NCBI GenBank assembly: GCA_032718475.1
Contig: JAUCBJ010008517.1
Location: 55,181 to 119,180, forward strand
Length of the DNA: 64,000 nt
Direction of reading: 5' to 3'
Source of the DNA: Nemertoderma westbladi
Taxonomy: Eukaryota; Xenacoelomorpha; Nemertodermatida; Nemertodermatidae
Notes under the pieces: generated by a model
What the model was told of the DNA's origin: nothing
The model's input: the letters and a program-made list of their open reading frames with translations, nothing else
The model's database searches: none
Translations under genes and position numbers: made by a program
Shown here: positions 14,057 through 24,650 of the stretch, piece by piece
Layout of the letters: each line of letters begins with the position of its first letter
How positions within the stretch are numbered: the first letter of the stretch is position 1

Positions 14057-14475
14057 TTAGTGTTTAAACGGGATCAGACTTTGGGGATCGCGACCGGGAT
14101 TATCACTCTCGGGATCCCGTATCCAGCCCAATCCCGATCTTGGGATCGGGATTGCAATTTTGGATTAAATTCCTTAAGTTATTAGTATATGTGGCGGGTT
14201 TTGGGTATTACTCACTTTATTTTACACCTCTGAAATATTAGTAAGATAAAGTTATATTAAAATATCTTATAATTGATTACTGGGTGGTTTACTGAAATAA
14301 AAATTAGATATAATCAAAACATTTCCTTTCTGCTGGAACTATTTATCGGATATTCAATATATTTACTTCACTATTTTTACTTCTGGATCCCGTTCCAAAA
14401 AAGTCGGGATCGGGATTGCATTTTTCGCCGGGATCGCGGTATTTCGGTTGCGGGATCCCCTTTATTAAACACTAA
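14057..14475 (+). mobile_element. hAT-like MITE, copy A
   Basis: A 419-bp element with ends ttagtgtttaaacggg and a diverged reverse complement (ttaaacactaa). It is flanked by an 8-bp target-site duplication with one mismatch (ggtttgca at 14049, agtttgca at 14476). Subterminal regions are full of cgggatc/gatcccg blocks, as in hAT elements whose transposase binds subterminal repeats. No coding capacity. It sits in a mitoguardin intron. Confidence 0.8.
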
Positions 14476-14603
14476 AGTTTGCATAACACTAAGTCGAAAG
14501 AGTTTTGCTTAGGGACACTACTGTGCGAAATTTCTACAGCCTTTGGTCGGATTTGAACGCGCTGTATCCACACGACAGACAATATCCTATAACTTAACTA
14601 TAC

Positions 14604-14839
14604 CTAAATATGCGGCAAGGTACAGCATCGCGTGTTGCCATATCAACGCCTTCCTGGTAGAGCAGCAGTGGTGCGTTGTAGACAACCTGCTGCTCCCAGA
14701 TAGAGAAGTCAACGGCAGAAACGAACGAGTCTTTATCTGAGGTGAGTTCGAGATCGGTGTGTCCTGAATCGTCCAACATTAGGTTTCGGAATGTGGAGGT
14801 TGTTGTGTCTTCCAGAATACCGTGGGTTTCCCATTCCTC
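14604..14839 (-). CDS. Miga: Mitoguardin homologue, fifth exon found (FFAT-like region)
   Basis: Minus-strand exon of 236 bp, entered in phase 0 after a T-rich tract ending in TTTTTTTACAG and left in phase 2 at TTTAG|GTATAG. The peptide starts EEWETHGILEDTTT and has an acidic stretch, LTSDKDSFVSAVDFS, followed by DAVPCRIFR. In vertebrate MIGA proteins the equivalent place (recalled as EDSFFSATELFE) is a FFAT-type motif that binds ER VAP proteins, and VPCRTLR follows. Here the second aromatic of the motif is Val, so VAP binding may be weaker or phosphorylation dependent (inference). The exon lies between two hAT-like MITEs in opposite orientation (14057-14475 and 14884-15311). Confidence 0.87.
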
Positions 14840-14883
14840 CTGTAAAAAAACAATATCATGTTTCCCTTTAAAACATATGTGAG

Positions 14884-15311
14884 GTGTTTAAACGGGATCA
14901 CGGCGAAAAATGCAATCCCGGTCCCGATCCCAATCCCGAATTTTTTGGACCGGGATCCCGAAGTAAAAATAGTAAATATATTGAATATCCGATAAATAGT
15001 TCCAGCAGAAAGGAAATGTTTTAATATTATCAAATTTTTATGTCAGTAAACCATCCAGTAATCAACATCAACATAATTTTAATATAACTTTATCTTACTA
15101 ATAATATTTCAGAGGTGTAAAAACTAAAAAGTGAGTGTTACCCAAAACCCGCCACAATGTGGCGGGTATATGTAGCGGCGCCACATATACTATTAACGTT
15201 AAGGAATGTAATCCAAAATTGCAATCCCGGTCCCGAGAAACGGTATCCCGAGTGATAATCCCGGTCCCGATCCCGGAAATCACGAAATGTCTGATCCCGT
15301 TTAAACACTAA
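14884..15311 (-). mobile_element. hAT-like MITE, copy B (inverted relative to copy A)
   Basis: A 428-bp element that is an inverted relative of the one at 14057. It begins gtgtttaaacgggatc and ends gatcccgtttaaacactaa, with flanking 8-mers tatgtgag and tatgttag (7 of 8 match). The interior shares the AT-rich segment ending in the atttatcggatattcaatat type sequence. Copies A and B enclose MIGA exon 14604-14839. Confidence 0.8.
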
Positions 15312-15687
15312 TATGTTAGTCCCATTTCAGGATTATGTTGTAAACCGAAATATATGGCAATCCTAAAAAGTAATACTTTACACCCCATGCAGACTGTTTC
15401 AAGCTTTATACCTAAGCATAGATAACTAAGATGAGATATTATATGTAACTGCGGCTACTGCGTTGAGTATAAGTTGTTTATCAGTCGAAGTTTGAGCGTC
15501 CTTGGTAAAGTAAAATAAACTCAATTCTTACATATTATCTTTATCACGCGTGAAAGAAAGTGACAGAGTCTTTAACAAATACAATACAATTAATATTCAA
15601 ATGAATAGGTTACAACCACAGACTCTTATAAAGTTACAACTATATAATACTCACTAATGAGCAGCTGTGGGTTGAAGCTGCACAAAC

Positions 15688-15872
15688 CTGCAATGAATAT
15701 GCCACAGACAACAATCTGGAAAGTTTCTCAGAGAGCTGGTTACCACCATCTCCATAGCAACCAATAGAATGAGCGCGTTGTAAAGAATTAAGGGCGTCCT
15801 CCCAGGATTGTATCACTGTACGAAGGGCGATGACGCCTTTCCTAGCGAGGTCATCTGGGTCACCAATTGGAA
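15688..15872 (-). CDS. Miga: Mitoguardin homologue, fourth exon found
   Basis: Minus-strand exon of 185 bp. The acceptor is TTAATTACAG and the donor is CAG|GTTTGT. The first two bases complete a Val codon begun by G at 16872, and it ends in phase 0. The peptide reads PIGDPDDLARKGVIAL, then VIQSWEDALNSLQRA and LSEKLSRLLSVAYSLQ. This parallels the MIGA helical block that I recall as ALQKWEQALSVGQR followed by FAEKLESLLHRAYHLQEE, including the WE.AL and EKL..LL..AY.LQ patterns. All phases agree with the neighbouring exons, which is strong support for the model. Confidence 0.87.
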
Positions 15873-16871
15873 CTGTAATTAAAAAACAATTAATATAATA
15901 CGTGCGGATATAATTATAATTAGGTTTGGTATTTCGGTTAGAGATTGTTAATCAGGCACAAACACTGATTAATATTTGTGACACCATTGGAATTCGTTTG
16001 ATATTTAAGCTGTATGAATGTACTTGGTAGGTGTATTGTATTAACTAAAAACGTATGTTGGATAAAGTGTATGAGTACCACACGGATGTACCACACAAGT
16101 ACCACAACGTTATTAGTTGGCGCTAAAGTATAGTGAATTTAATATACCTCACCTTTTGGTCAGATATTTCGGATAACACAAACTAATAAATTAACTAATA
16201 CGAGATTGTTAAACTTTTATCTTTATAGTTTGGTCAATCAACTAACTCCTGCTTCCAACGTCAGTGACTGTGCTAGCCGAACTATCCGAGTTCCTTTGAC
16301 CGCGGCTAGATGGCGCTCTAGGAACGGGGTCTACGTAGGCTGAAGGGCGAACCGGGGACTCTGTGGTGGAAGACCTCTGAGAATGACCAACAAGGGGGTT
16401 AAACGGCTTCCTAGGAACGCTAGACGCACCTGAAGTGAAAGTAATGTGGTCAGGTAATACAGTGTACTTGTATATTTTGTTGTAATAAAGGAGTCAGTGC
16501 AATAATAGTTATTCAAATACAGCCGGGGGTTCTCGACGCTAACAAAATTCATTCCCCCTCTCCAGGGGAAAAACTACGATAATAACAGCTGGTTACTCCC
16601 AAAAATAAAACTGTAACCTGTACTATTGAATTTAGTTTATTGTTTTGGTTAGAATAACGTGGCATTGTACCTGCTCTGCTCCTTTCCCTAAGTTGATAAT
16701 TAGCAGAAACGGGATTTCTCTCATAAACCGCCTCTCTTTTAGTCTTTGTCTCTAAAATGTATGTATACGTAAAATATATATGTCGGAAAATATGATAATA
16801 TTCAAATAACTGCTGTGTGCCGCTGTGATGGTGTCTATATAATAATAACAACTAATAGCGTCATTTATTAC
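15873..16871. other. MIGA intron; one dispersed repeat core
   Basis: Non-coding sequence between phase-matched exons. At about 16627-16690 it holds a copy of the dispersed motif tttattgttttggttagaat followed by a tgcctgctcct-like tail. Several short open frames here have no recognisable protein content. Confidence 0.6.
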
Positions 16872-17849
16872 CATGGTGACAGACAGATTGTAGTCTACTA
16901 TCTTTAGTAAACTGTAGTGATGCAGGATAATCAGTTGCGCCATCTAGTGGTGTGCGTTGGTAGTTACTATCGCCCTTTCGTTCCCTGACCGAACAAGAAT
17001 GACCGATGAACTCGAGCTCGCTATTAAATCGGTTAATAATATGCTGGAAGACGCTCGGCTCTAATGCGGGATAACCGTCGGAAAGAGACGACGTTTCGGT
17101 GACCTCACTGTCTGGGTAATAGGTCTGCGAGGCAGAAACAGAGCTGGAATCCATGGTAACAATGCTGATATCCGTGGGAGCAGTGCTTGGATTCGTGTAT
17201 CGCACTGAGTGTTTGCGACTAAATGGAATAACATACTTGTTAATATCCTTTACTGACTCAATGACGTCACTAACTTCAGCCTTACTGTAAACCGATTCAC
17301 ATCTAACGACCGCATCCTCAATAAGTTTGAGTTTATCCTCTACAATGATCGTCTGTTTCCATAACAACAACTGAAACTCTGTAGACTCCTCGGTGACACG
17401 GGATAGTTCCCTCAACTGCAGCAGGTATTTGGTGAAGAGAGTGGCCTCCAGTCGGTCGAAGCGGTTTAGTATGTTCTGGTAGATGTCCTGAGTAGAGTAA
17501 AAGTTCACAAGGTCGGGAAGCAGAGCGTTGGTGTCAGGGCAGTCCGATATCGGTGGAGAAATACCGGCGGAGTCGGATATCAAATGTGGAATATCCCTGT
17601 CTGCAGAGTCGAATATCAAGTGAGACATATCTCTGTTTGGAGTCCCAGGTTTCAAGTGAGACATATCTCTGTTTGGAGTACCAGGTATCAAGTGAGACAT
17701 ATCTCTGTCTGGAGTACCAGGTATCAAGTGAGCCATATCTCTGTCTGGAGTACCAGGTATCAAGTGAGACATATCTCTGTCAGTACCAGGTATCAAGTCA
17801 GACATATCTCTGTCTGGAGTACCAGGTATCAAGTTAGACATATCTTTGT
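16872..17849 (-). CDS. Miga: Mitoguardin homologue, large third exon with N-terminal 12-residue repeats
   Basis: Minus-strand exon of 978 bp. The proposed acceptor is GGTACTCCAG|ACAAAG at 17849/17850, chosen because it sits behind a T-rich tract and fits phase 1 from the preceding exon. The donor is CATG|GTAATA. The first third is eight or so 12-residue repeats (IPGTPDRDMSHL type), some degenerate. The rest contains a likely helical stretch (LNRFDRLEATLFTKYLLQLR, then EDKLKLIEDAVVR) and Ser/Thr-rich linkers. This part is much longer than the equivalent vertebrate region and I recognise no domain in it. The 5' boundary is uncertain because each repeat carries the same CCAG. Confidence 0.75.
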
Positions 17850-17875
17850 CTGGAGTACCAGGTATCAAGTTATGA
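17553..17875. repeat. 36-bp coding minisatellite in MIGA exon 3, crossing its acceptor
   Basis: About nine units with a 36-bp period (plus strand, caggtatcaagtgagacata and onward), encoding 12-residue repeats on the minus strand. One unit is 3 bp shorter, which keeps the frame. The outermost unit extends past the proposed splice acceptor into the intron. Confidence 0.9.
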
Positions 17876-20558
17876 AAACAAATTAAGAAAACCTTCGTTT
17901 GCAGATTCGTATGTCAAGGTAACAAGATACTCAGCATCCATTCCATATGATTCATACATGAATAATCTCGCCAACCACAATATAAGGTAATATGGACTAG
18001 CGTTCAGAGAGATTCATATAACTTAACGTACGATTAAGTTATTATTGTAACTTAATATAACACAAGAAAATAAATACCCAGAAATATAGTTACTCAAACT
18101 CAGAAAAGCAATAACGACTATATAAATTATATACCTCCTCCGCCTTTCTGATTACCAACATATGCTGCTCAATTCAACTACACTAGTCGGGATTAGCTCC
18201 GTTTGAGGCTACTACACTACATACATCCCTGAGTTCATCTAACACATCTTGATTGTAAACATGACGAGAATTGATGCCAATAATGTTAAATATCCAAAGA
18301 CAAGTGAAGTTTGCAGATAGGGGAAACTGGACGCAAATAACAGATGATTACTCTCAAAAATAAAACTGTAACATGTTCTATTGTGCTTAGTTTATTGTTT
18401 TGGTTAAAATGACGTGCCACTGTAACCTGCTCCTTTCAACAAATTGAGAATTTAACATTGAGGCGGGATATTAATTCGCCAAGGCGGGTTATGCGTCCAG
18501 TTCCCCCCCCCCCCCCCCCCTGTCTCGAAGTTTGATATGGGAGGTTGGAGCAACCTTTGGTCGTCACGTTATGACGGTCATTCAGCAGTATCGCAAATAC
18601 TGCTGAGTGATTTGTAAAATTGTATAAAAATGTACAATTTTTGCCAATAACAAATAAAAATTTTTGTCAAAAACAAAAATAATGAATAATAAAGTAAGGA
18701 AAGGATAACGGTTTTGCTTTTACAACTACCTACAGAGCTACACGGCCCCCTCGGGCCCTCACCCCAAAACCATGTATCAACAAGTTCGGTCATTTTGAGA
18801 AGAACGCAGGAGGCCTGACTTTTATATTGAATTATACGTACTATCGGCCAATTTATTGCAAAAATTAAATATATATTGATATTACTTTTTTGAATTTTCA
18901 CAATAGCAGCTTATATGAAGCTAAGTTGGGAATGCTTGGTTTTGGCATGAAAGTTTTACATAATTTAGTAGAAAATTTAAATTATTTTAATTCAAAACCG
19001 TCTATCTGCATTGTTGTTATATTATTATTTGCTGTAATATTATTGTTATATAGTTTTAAAAGGTCTTACCCAATTCAGTTTATAACCGCCTGTTGATAAT
19101 ATGAGTTAACAATAATTATAAAACCTTTTCGCAGTTCATCCCTCCGGTTCTCCATCCTACCCAACATTCAGGTCCTTGACTCGAACTACGGACTTCGTAT
19201 TATACCACCACGCTCGTTGAGTTAGAGGCATAAAGTCAGCAAGTTCCTTGACAATGGATAGTTTCTATAAATTACTGCTTATTCCGCGTTCAACGCAATT
19301 CATGTTAGGTATTTCATTTGTAAAACCGTAACACTAATATTCTATTCGCCAAAACGTGTGATGTATGACATATGGCATGACCCCTTTACAAACTTGACTT
19401 CGACAATGTCCGCCAGATGAGGAATTAATTAATTAATAATTAATTACTTCAAAAAGTCTTACCGGTATGTTTTTTAAAGCTCTTATTTCTATTGGGAACA
19501 TAGGGAAATACTAATGCATTTGTTTTGGTTACATTCAGCCATTCTGTAACCTTGGATTTTAGTGTGTAAACTGTAAAGTAAAATATAACGGCAGAAAGTC
19601 CGATATATATTTCACGTGGGCCATTTTACTAGAAACATGTAGCACTGCGGTTAATCAATTGTTGTCTAAGAACTATTTCTCATTAACTTACTTTCGATAT
19701 CCGTTACAGGTAGCCGCTTATTCCCGTACCATATCGATTGCCCGACGAGACTCACTCACTATGGTTAATCAATAAAATTGGACCAATCAACCTACAGATA
19801 ATACCACGAACTCCTTTAACTAAGCAAATCCTGACGGAGGTTTAATCCCTGAAATTTAATTATAATCCGGTCTTATCTAACCCACACCACACCAATCTAG
19901 TAATAATATATCATTTTAATACTGTGAATGAATGCAATGACATATTTAATTAATATTAATATGATATTTTGTCTGTATTTATTAACGTCTAGCGCCAATT
20001 TCATCATCACATACCCTTTTTTAGTGCAAAATTTAAGAAAACAATGTCACATTATTTTGGATTTGGATCACGTAATAGCGACGTTAATCTTATTATATAT
20101 TTTGTGGTTCAAATAATTTATTGTACACAACAAAATGAAAAAGGTACCAAACAACAAAAAATTCGGTAATTTATAAACATTTATCTCAAACGACACAAAT
20201 GGTATAAAATTTGCTACATCAAATTAATTACAAAAAACGTATATATTTCATTTTAAATGTTTTTGATGAGCCAAACACCACACACACGTGAATAAAAAAT
20301 TTTGGGATTATAAAGAAATCTATATATTGGTATTCAATTTTGAATGTCACACATTTTGTTTAAATTGCAAAATATAACATAAACAAGTTAAATAAACAGA
20401 AAAAAGCCGTAGACATTCCGCAACTGACACATTTCGCCAAATGGGAGGCATTATCAGGAGCCTCAAGCTACCTGTCCTGGAGAGGCGGTGACGTATAGTA
20501 CATAAGTCCAACAAGCGGGTTTTGTTTTGTTGTAGAGCATGTACGTACTTGTACTTAC
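17876..20558. other. MIGA intron; MITE remnant, dispersed core and homopolymer
   Basis: The 2.7-kb intron holds a dispersed-core copy at about 18383-18440, a poly-C run at about 18500-18520, and a relative of the 53055 MITE family at about 19460-19624 (ending ttcacgtgggcc). No convincing exon was seen. Confidence 0.55.
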
Positions 20559-20713
20559 TTGTTACCGTGACAACGCTGCTCGCCCTAGACGACAGGGCAT
20601 AGGGTCTGCGGGAGACCCCACTGGGGAGCACCTGCCTCGATTTAACGTTACCATCGCGACCAGGGAACACCTCCAACCAGGGCTTACCGACACTAGATCG
20701 CTGGCGACGCCGC
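20559..20713 (-). CDS. Miga: Mitoguardin homologue, second exon (basic juxtamembrane region)
   Basis: Minus-strand exon of 155 bp. It has an excellent acceptor (pyrimidine-rich tract ending CTCCCGCAG) and a strong donor, AACAA|GTAAGT. The peptide begins RRRQRSSVGKPWLEVFPGRD and continues into a Ser/Arg-rich stretch. Joined in phase to the upstream exon, it puts a polybasic run directly after a predicted transmembrane helix, as in MIGA proteins where a KRRRR-type run follows the outer-membrane anchor. It exits in phase 1, matching the next exon. Confidence 0.78.
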
Positions 20714-21400
20714 CTGCGGGAGGCAATGGAATAAACAAGTTATCACTAAATTATCTTATAAACTGCGACTTTAATCACAAAATATACAGTTAATATTAAT
20801 TTCAACGAATTCTTGCAATTGTATCGCTTCAGATTATACCTAATTTTTATCAGTTCTTCTGAGTGCAAGAGATATAACATGGGACCATCTTCAGCTTTTA
20901 ACTATCAGCTTGGGATCTACAAAGTGACTCCTGTTTCTTTTTACATATTTTTTATTGTTATTTCTCAGACTTACATATTTCTTTTAAACTTGCTGCACTG
21001 ACGCAGATTGGCTCGTATAAATCACCACAAACACTTCATTATCGATATCAACAACACCACAGAAAAAACACCAGATTTAATTGCTGTATTTGCATGTCTA
21101 AATACCTTGAACCTTCTTGAAGGCTTGTCTTGACACACTTAAGAGTTCTCTTCAGGTAAAAATTGGTAATTACTTTGGGGATTACCTTCAACCCTAAATA
21201 GCTATGATGAAGCGAATGTTGACTGATTCTGACGGTCCAATGGTACGTCATTATCATTACCTTAATGAGTCTTAAGATTGCCTTAATATTCACCAGTTTT
21301 TCATCACAAGTTTAAAAATATCACAAATTTATGTTATAAACTTACAAAATAAACTTACTTTATTCATTCAAATTTATATAAAAACAAAGAAGATACTGAC
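20714..21400. other. MIGA first intron; nothing recognised
   Basis: A 687-nt intron between the first two coding exons. Short open frames occur on both strands, but none has recognisable content. Confidence 0.6.
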
Positions 21401-21546
21401 CTCCACACTAGGTAGGGTGCTACTACGACGGCGACTACGGAAACCATTACAGGAATGTGTCGCGGTTTCGTGGCTTTTATGTATCCCCATAGTAACCAAT
21501 GCAAAGTTTTAATCTGACCAATCAAATTTGAGTATTGCGTGGACAT
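21401..21546 (-). CDS. Miga: Mitoguardin homologue, first coding exon with membrane anchor
   Basis: Minus-strand exon of 146 bp from an ATG at 21546 to the donor TGGAG|GTCAGT at 21400. The peptide starts MSTQYSNLIGQIKTLHWLL and has a hydrophobic helix, IPVMVSVVAVVVAPYLVW, ending in Arg. The phase-2 junction leads into RRRQR, giving a signal-anchor plus stop-transfer layout expected for an outer mitochondrial membrane protein. A second frame from an ATG further in (21491) is also open up to the same donor, but its phase runs into an early stop in the next exon, so I rejected it. The 5' UTR limit and promoter are not recognisable. Confidence 0.72.
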
Positions 21547-21710
21547 GACTGTATTTGAATAGATTCACTCCTAATAAAAATAATTTAAAAGGTAAGGCCA
21601 ACTTAAATGCCTGTGAAACATATAAATTAAATGAATTGGAGTTGAGCTGTTAAATGCAACTGTAATTCTTGATGTAATATAAAGGTTTTGTTCAGAAATT
21701 AAAAAAAATG

Positions 21711-21820
21711 AGGAAGTACGTCACCGGGGGTTGAACCAGCGCTATACGTACGTTTCAGCCTATCAGGCTCAGGCTTCACGGTTCGCGCTAACCAGTTCAG
21801 CCACTTGCCCCTGACACTTG
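21711..21820 (-). mobile_element. tRNA-derived SINE, minus orientation
   Basis: On the minus strand it has an A-box-like tggctgaactggttagcgc and, further on, a B-box-like ggttcaacccc, followed by ggtgacgtacttcc. The layout matches a tRNA-derived SINE head. It faces a second copy 70 bp away in the opposite orientation. Confidence 0.65.
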
Positions 21821-21891
21821 TTCAAAGTTTGCCACTTGCCCATCTAATCAACTTCTATTGAACAGGCAGTCTTAAGTTGCATATCCTATCC

Positions 21892-21990
21892 CAGGGACAA
21901 GTGGATGAACTGGTTAGCGCTATTCAAGAGGCCTGATAGGCCGAAACGTACGTATATCGCTGGTTCAACCCCCGGTGACGTGCTTCCCCT
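21892..21990 (+). mobile_element. tRNA-derived SINE, plus orientation
   Basis: A-box-like tggatgaactggttagcgc at about 21902 and B-box-like ggttcaacccc at 21962-21972, then ggtgacgtgcttcccctt. It is the inverted partner of the copy at 21711-21820; together they could form a long hairpin. The anticodon-arm region is degenerate, so it is not a functional tRNA gene. Confidence 0.65.
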
Positions 21991-23689
21991 TGTTTCCATT
22001 TCCGTACCGTAAGACCTACAATCAGAAAACATCAACTAGAATGTATCATATTCCACGTATAAATGGAGCTCACAAAGTTTTTTTTCATTATTAAAGAAGA
22101 TAATTGGTCTGTGGTAAATAAAGTCAGTAGCAGTGCCACTAGTGTTAGTTTTGACTTGAAACGTGTGAACGGAAGGTAATATTATTATTAATTAAAATAT
22201 TATTATATTATATTCATTATTGTTAAATATTTATAATATATTAATTACATTTATTTTTCATGTTTTAGTAATTTCTTATTAACTAATATTTTCATATTTT
22301 ATTATATGTATTAGAAAATGATATTTTAACGTTATTTAGGGACAGCGAACGCCAGATTAATGATAAAAACTCACCTGCGGCGGTGTCGCGTAGGGAAAAG
22401 TGAGAGCCAAGTCAGTACCGGTACCTGCTGGCTGCTGCAGTGGCAGTCCAGTGGTAAGGTACAATGGATAGAATGGACTCTGCAGTCTGCACTGCCGTAC
22501 TTCAAGTTCTTGTAGCGCTAGTTTGATTCTGCACCCGGTAGTCGGTTAAACTTAATCTAGTAATCTACAAAGACAAAAATTAATCAGATCATTTCGCAAA
22601 AAGTTTTAGAACAAACAATCAGAAAGTGTTAGGCTATATTATGTGAAACATACAATGTGGTTAAACAATGTGGCTGTGCCCGCTGAGTGGTCCAATTTAT
22701 ACTTTCCACTACTACCAACCCGTACGGTCCCGTCCCAAGCTCACACGCACACGAGCAATGCAATGGGGACAAGAGCATGACATCGTGTCTAAGCATACCA
22801 CATACTGACATAGCGGTACTTTAGCAAAGCTTCTTTCTGGCCGAACAGCCGAACCTATTCGTTTCGTACCCCCTATTGCCAGATTGCCCTATTTCTACAG
22901 GATTCCAATATATAAAATAAAATATAATTTAATTCTAAACAGCCAGAGAGTGAGAGAGAGCGATGTAATGTCAGTGTGATTCAATGAATGTGACCGTCTG
23001 ACACTGACATTACTGCATTATGCTTTTACAGGCCGTACCCGCCTGTCCGCCAAAACCCAGTACAGCAGTAAGACCAAACAAACACTCACCAGCTGGCCGT
23101 GCCTCTCCATTGCTTTATAAACCAAACACGTGAACAAATTCTGACGGTCCGACGATCTTTATAAACAATACAAGTATAACTGATCCAGTGATCATTGGCA
23201 TTGCTGAGTGCACAATCTGATACCGGTACTTGTATTGCAGCACTGTTCAGTATAAATTTTAATGGGAACTGCCACAGCACACAGTCCAGCAGTCTGACTG
23301 AAGAACGTACTGGGGTATTTAAATTTCCCGCTACCGTTTGTTTCACTATTTGAAATTGAAATTGTTTAATTGACATCAAATAAGGTTAAAATAAATCTGC
23401 ATAATTAAACATTACCGGTAAAAACAAGATAATCCATTATACAGTAGTTATAGTTAATGCATCAAAGAAATTGAGACGTTAGTTAAGCTATAGTGTAAGT
23501 GTGTTGTCAAAGTGCATTTCGTGGGCGTATAATTTGTGGTCAGCGTTTCCTGTGTAAAGGGTGGTTAAGTAATGGGTAAGTTTTGCATGGTGAGAGTGAG
23601 TCTAGATGATGATGTCGGGGATAGCCCTAAGATACATATAGTATTCTCGTTCTCATGGGGGTCCCCTTAAAGCGGGGAAGTTATCGGTA
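21991..23689. other. Intergenic sequence; no gene seen
   Basis: AT-rich at first, then mixed. There is a short inverted repeat (atgtaatgtcagtgt at about 22964 against acactgacattactgcat at about 23000). No ORF with recognisable content and no RNA gene was found. Confidence 0.5.
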
Positions 23690-23699
23690 TGGTCGGTGT

Positions 23700-24650
23700 A
23701 CTACTACTACTACTACTATACTAGGATCGGCATGCTGCATTCCTGCATTGCAGCTGAATTTTTAAGAATGCTGTGCCGGCTGGTTGACAAAATAGCGCCG
23801 CCACAACTGCCTGTCACCCATGATATTTGCTAGATCATCCGCATCTTCAAGGCCAGTGTCCTTTAAGATGCATCTCAATAAAGTCATGTCCACCATGCTT
23901 ATTCACTCCATGAGGCTGCCATAACACAAGATTATGCACTGGCTGGTCCTCACGGCGAAAGCAATGTCCTGCAAAGCGGTGGCGGCTTTGTTCTAGTGTC
24001 AAGCTTGGGGGAACCATTGAGACACCTCCAATGTTATTTAGTGTCTGGTTGGAAATGTGTGCATTGTACTTGACACAGTGAACCCGGCGTAGCATTCTTG
24101 TGAATGTGCCATCCAGAGAATTCGTGTCCTCAGCAGTTAGAGCCCAGCATGGATTCCCATAGAGGAGTACTGGAACTACTGCTGCTCTAAATTATCGGAC
24201 CTTAATTAAGTTTCCGATTAATTCTATTTGACTTCCAAATCCGGAAAGCCTACTCAAAGCTGCCCATGCCTTTCCCTTACGTATTCGATGCTCCGCACCT
24301 GACTTCCGGATCCATGATCCCAGGTAACAGAAGTCGTCCACATGTTCAAGCATACCATTCTTTGAGCTTATGCTCATGCTCATCCGATCAGAGACTTGCT
24401 GAGAACTTTCAAAGTTAAATGTCAAAATTTTGGTCTTTTAGTAGTTAATAAAAAGACCAACACTAGAAGCAGCATGTTCTAATGAGCTGAGGAGCCGTTG
24501 GGCTCCCCCTAATGATTCTGAGAGTACTCCTAAGTCATCAGCAAAGTCTAGATCAGTTAGGTACTCGGCAGGATTTCCTCGACTTCTGGAGCCAGTAGGT
24601 GGAGTTACCATCACCCCACCATCATTATGATGATCTAAGGACATGTGTAG
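23700..24650 (-). pseudogene. LINE reverse-transcriptase 3' fragment, minus strand, degraded
   Basis: On the minus strand, broken reading frames encode YLTDLDFADDLGVLSESL (a [FY]xDD-type catalytic motif), DDFCYLGSWIRKSG, and an AGHCFRREDQPVH segment. All are shared with the better-preserved copy at 25984-26876. It ends in the common tail (cagcattcttaaaaa, then gcatgccgatcctag) and a (TAG)n microsatellite, read here in reverse at 23700-23735. Stops and frame changes break it, so it is a 5'-truncated dead non-LTR element. Confidence 0.85.

Noticed and set aside
20347-20676. Fragment of an LTR-retroelement polyprotein (VFPGRDGNVKS resembles integrase C-termini)
   Set aside because: Strong acceptor and donor sites, matching phases with both neighbours and a polybasic run after the anchor fit a MIGA exon better.
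21401-21491. Alternative start MGIHKSHETATHSC in another frame of the first MIGA exon
   Set aside because: It reaches the donor in phase 0, and the following exon then meets an early TAG. The frame with the hydrophobic anchor is phase-consistent.
21711-21990. Functional tRNA genes
   Set aside because: A- and B-box-like parts are present, but there is no normal anticodon arm or acceptor stem; they are better explained as SINEs.
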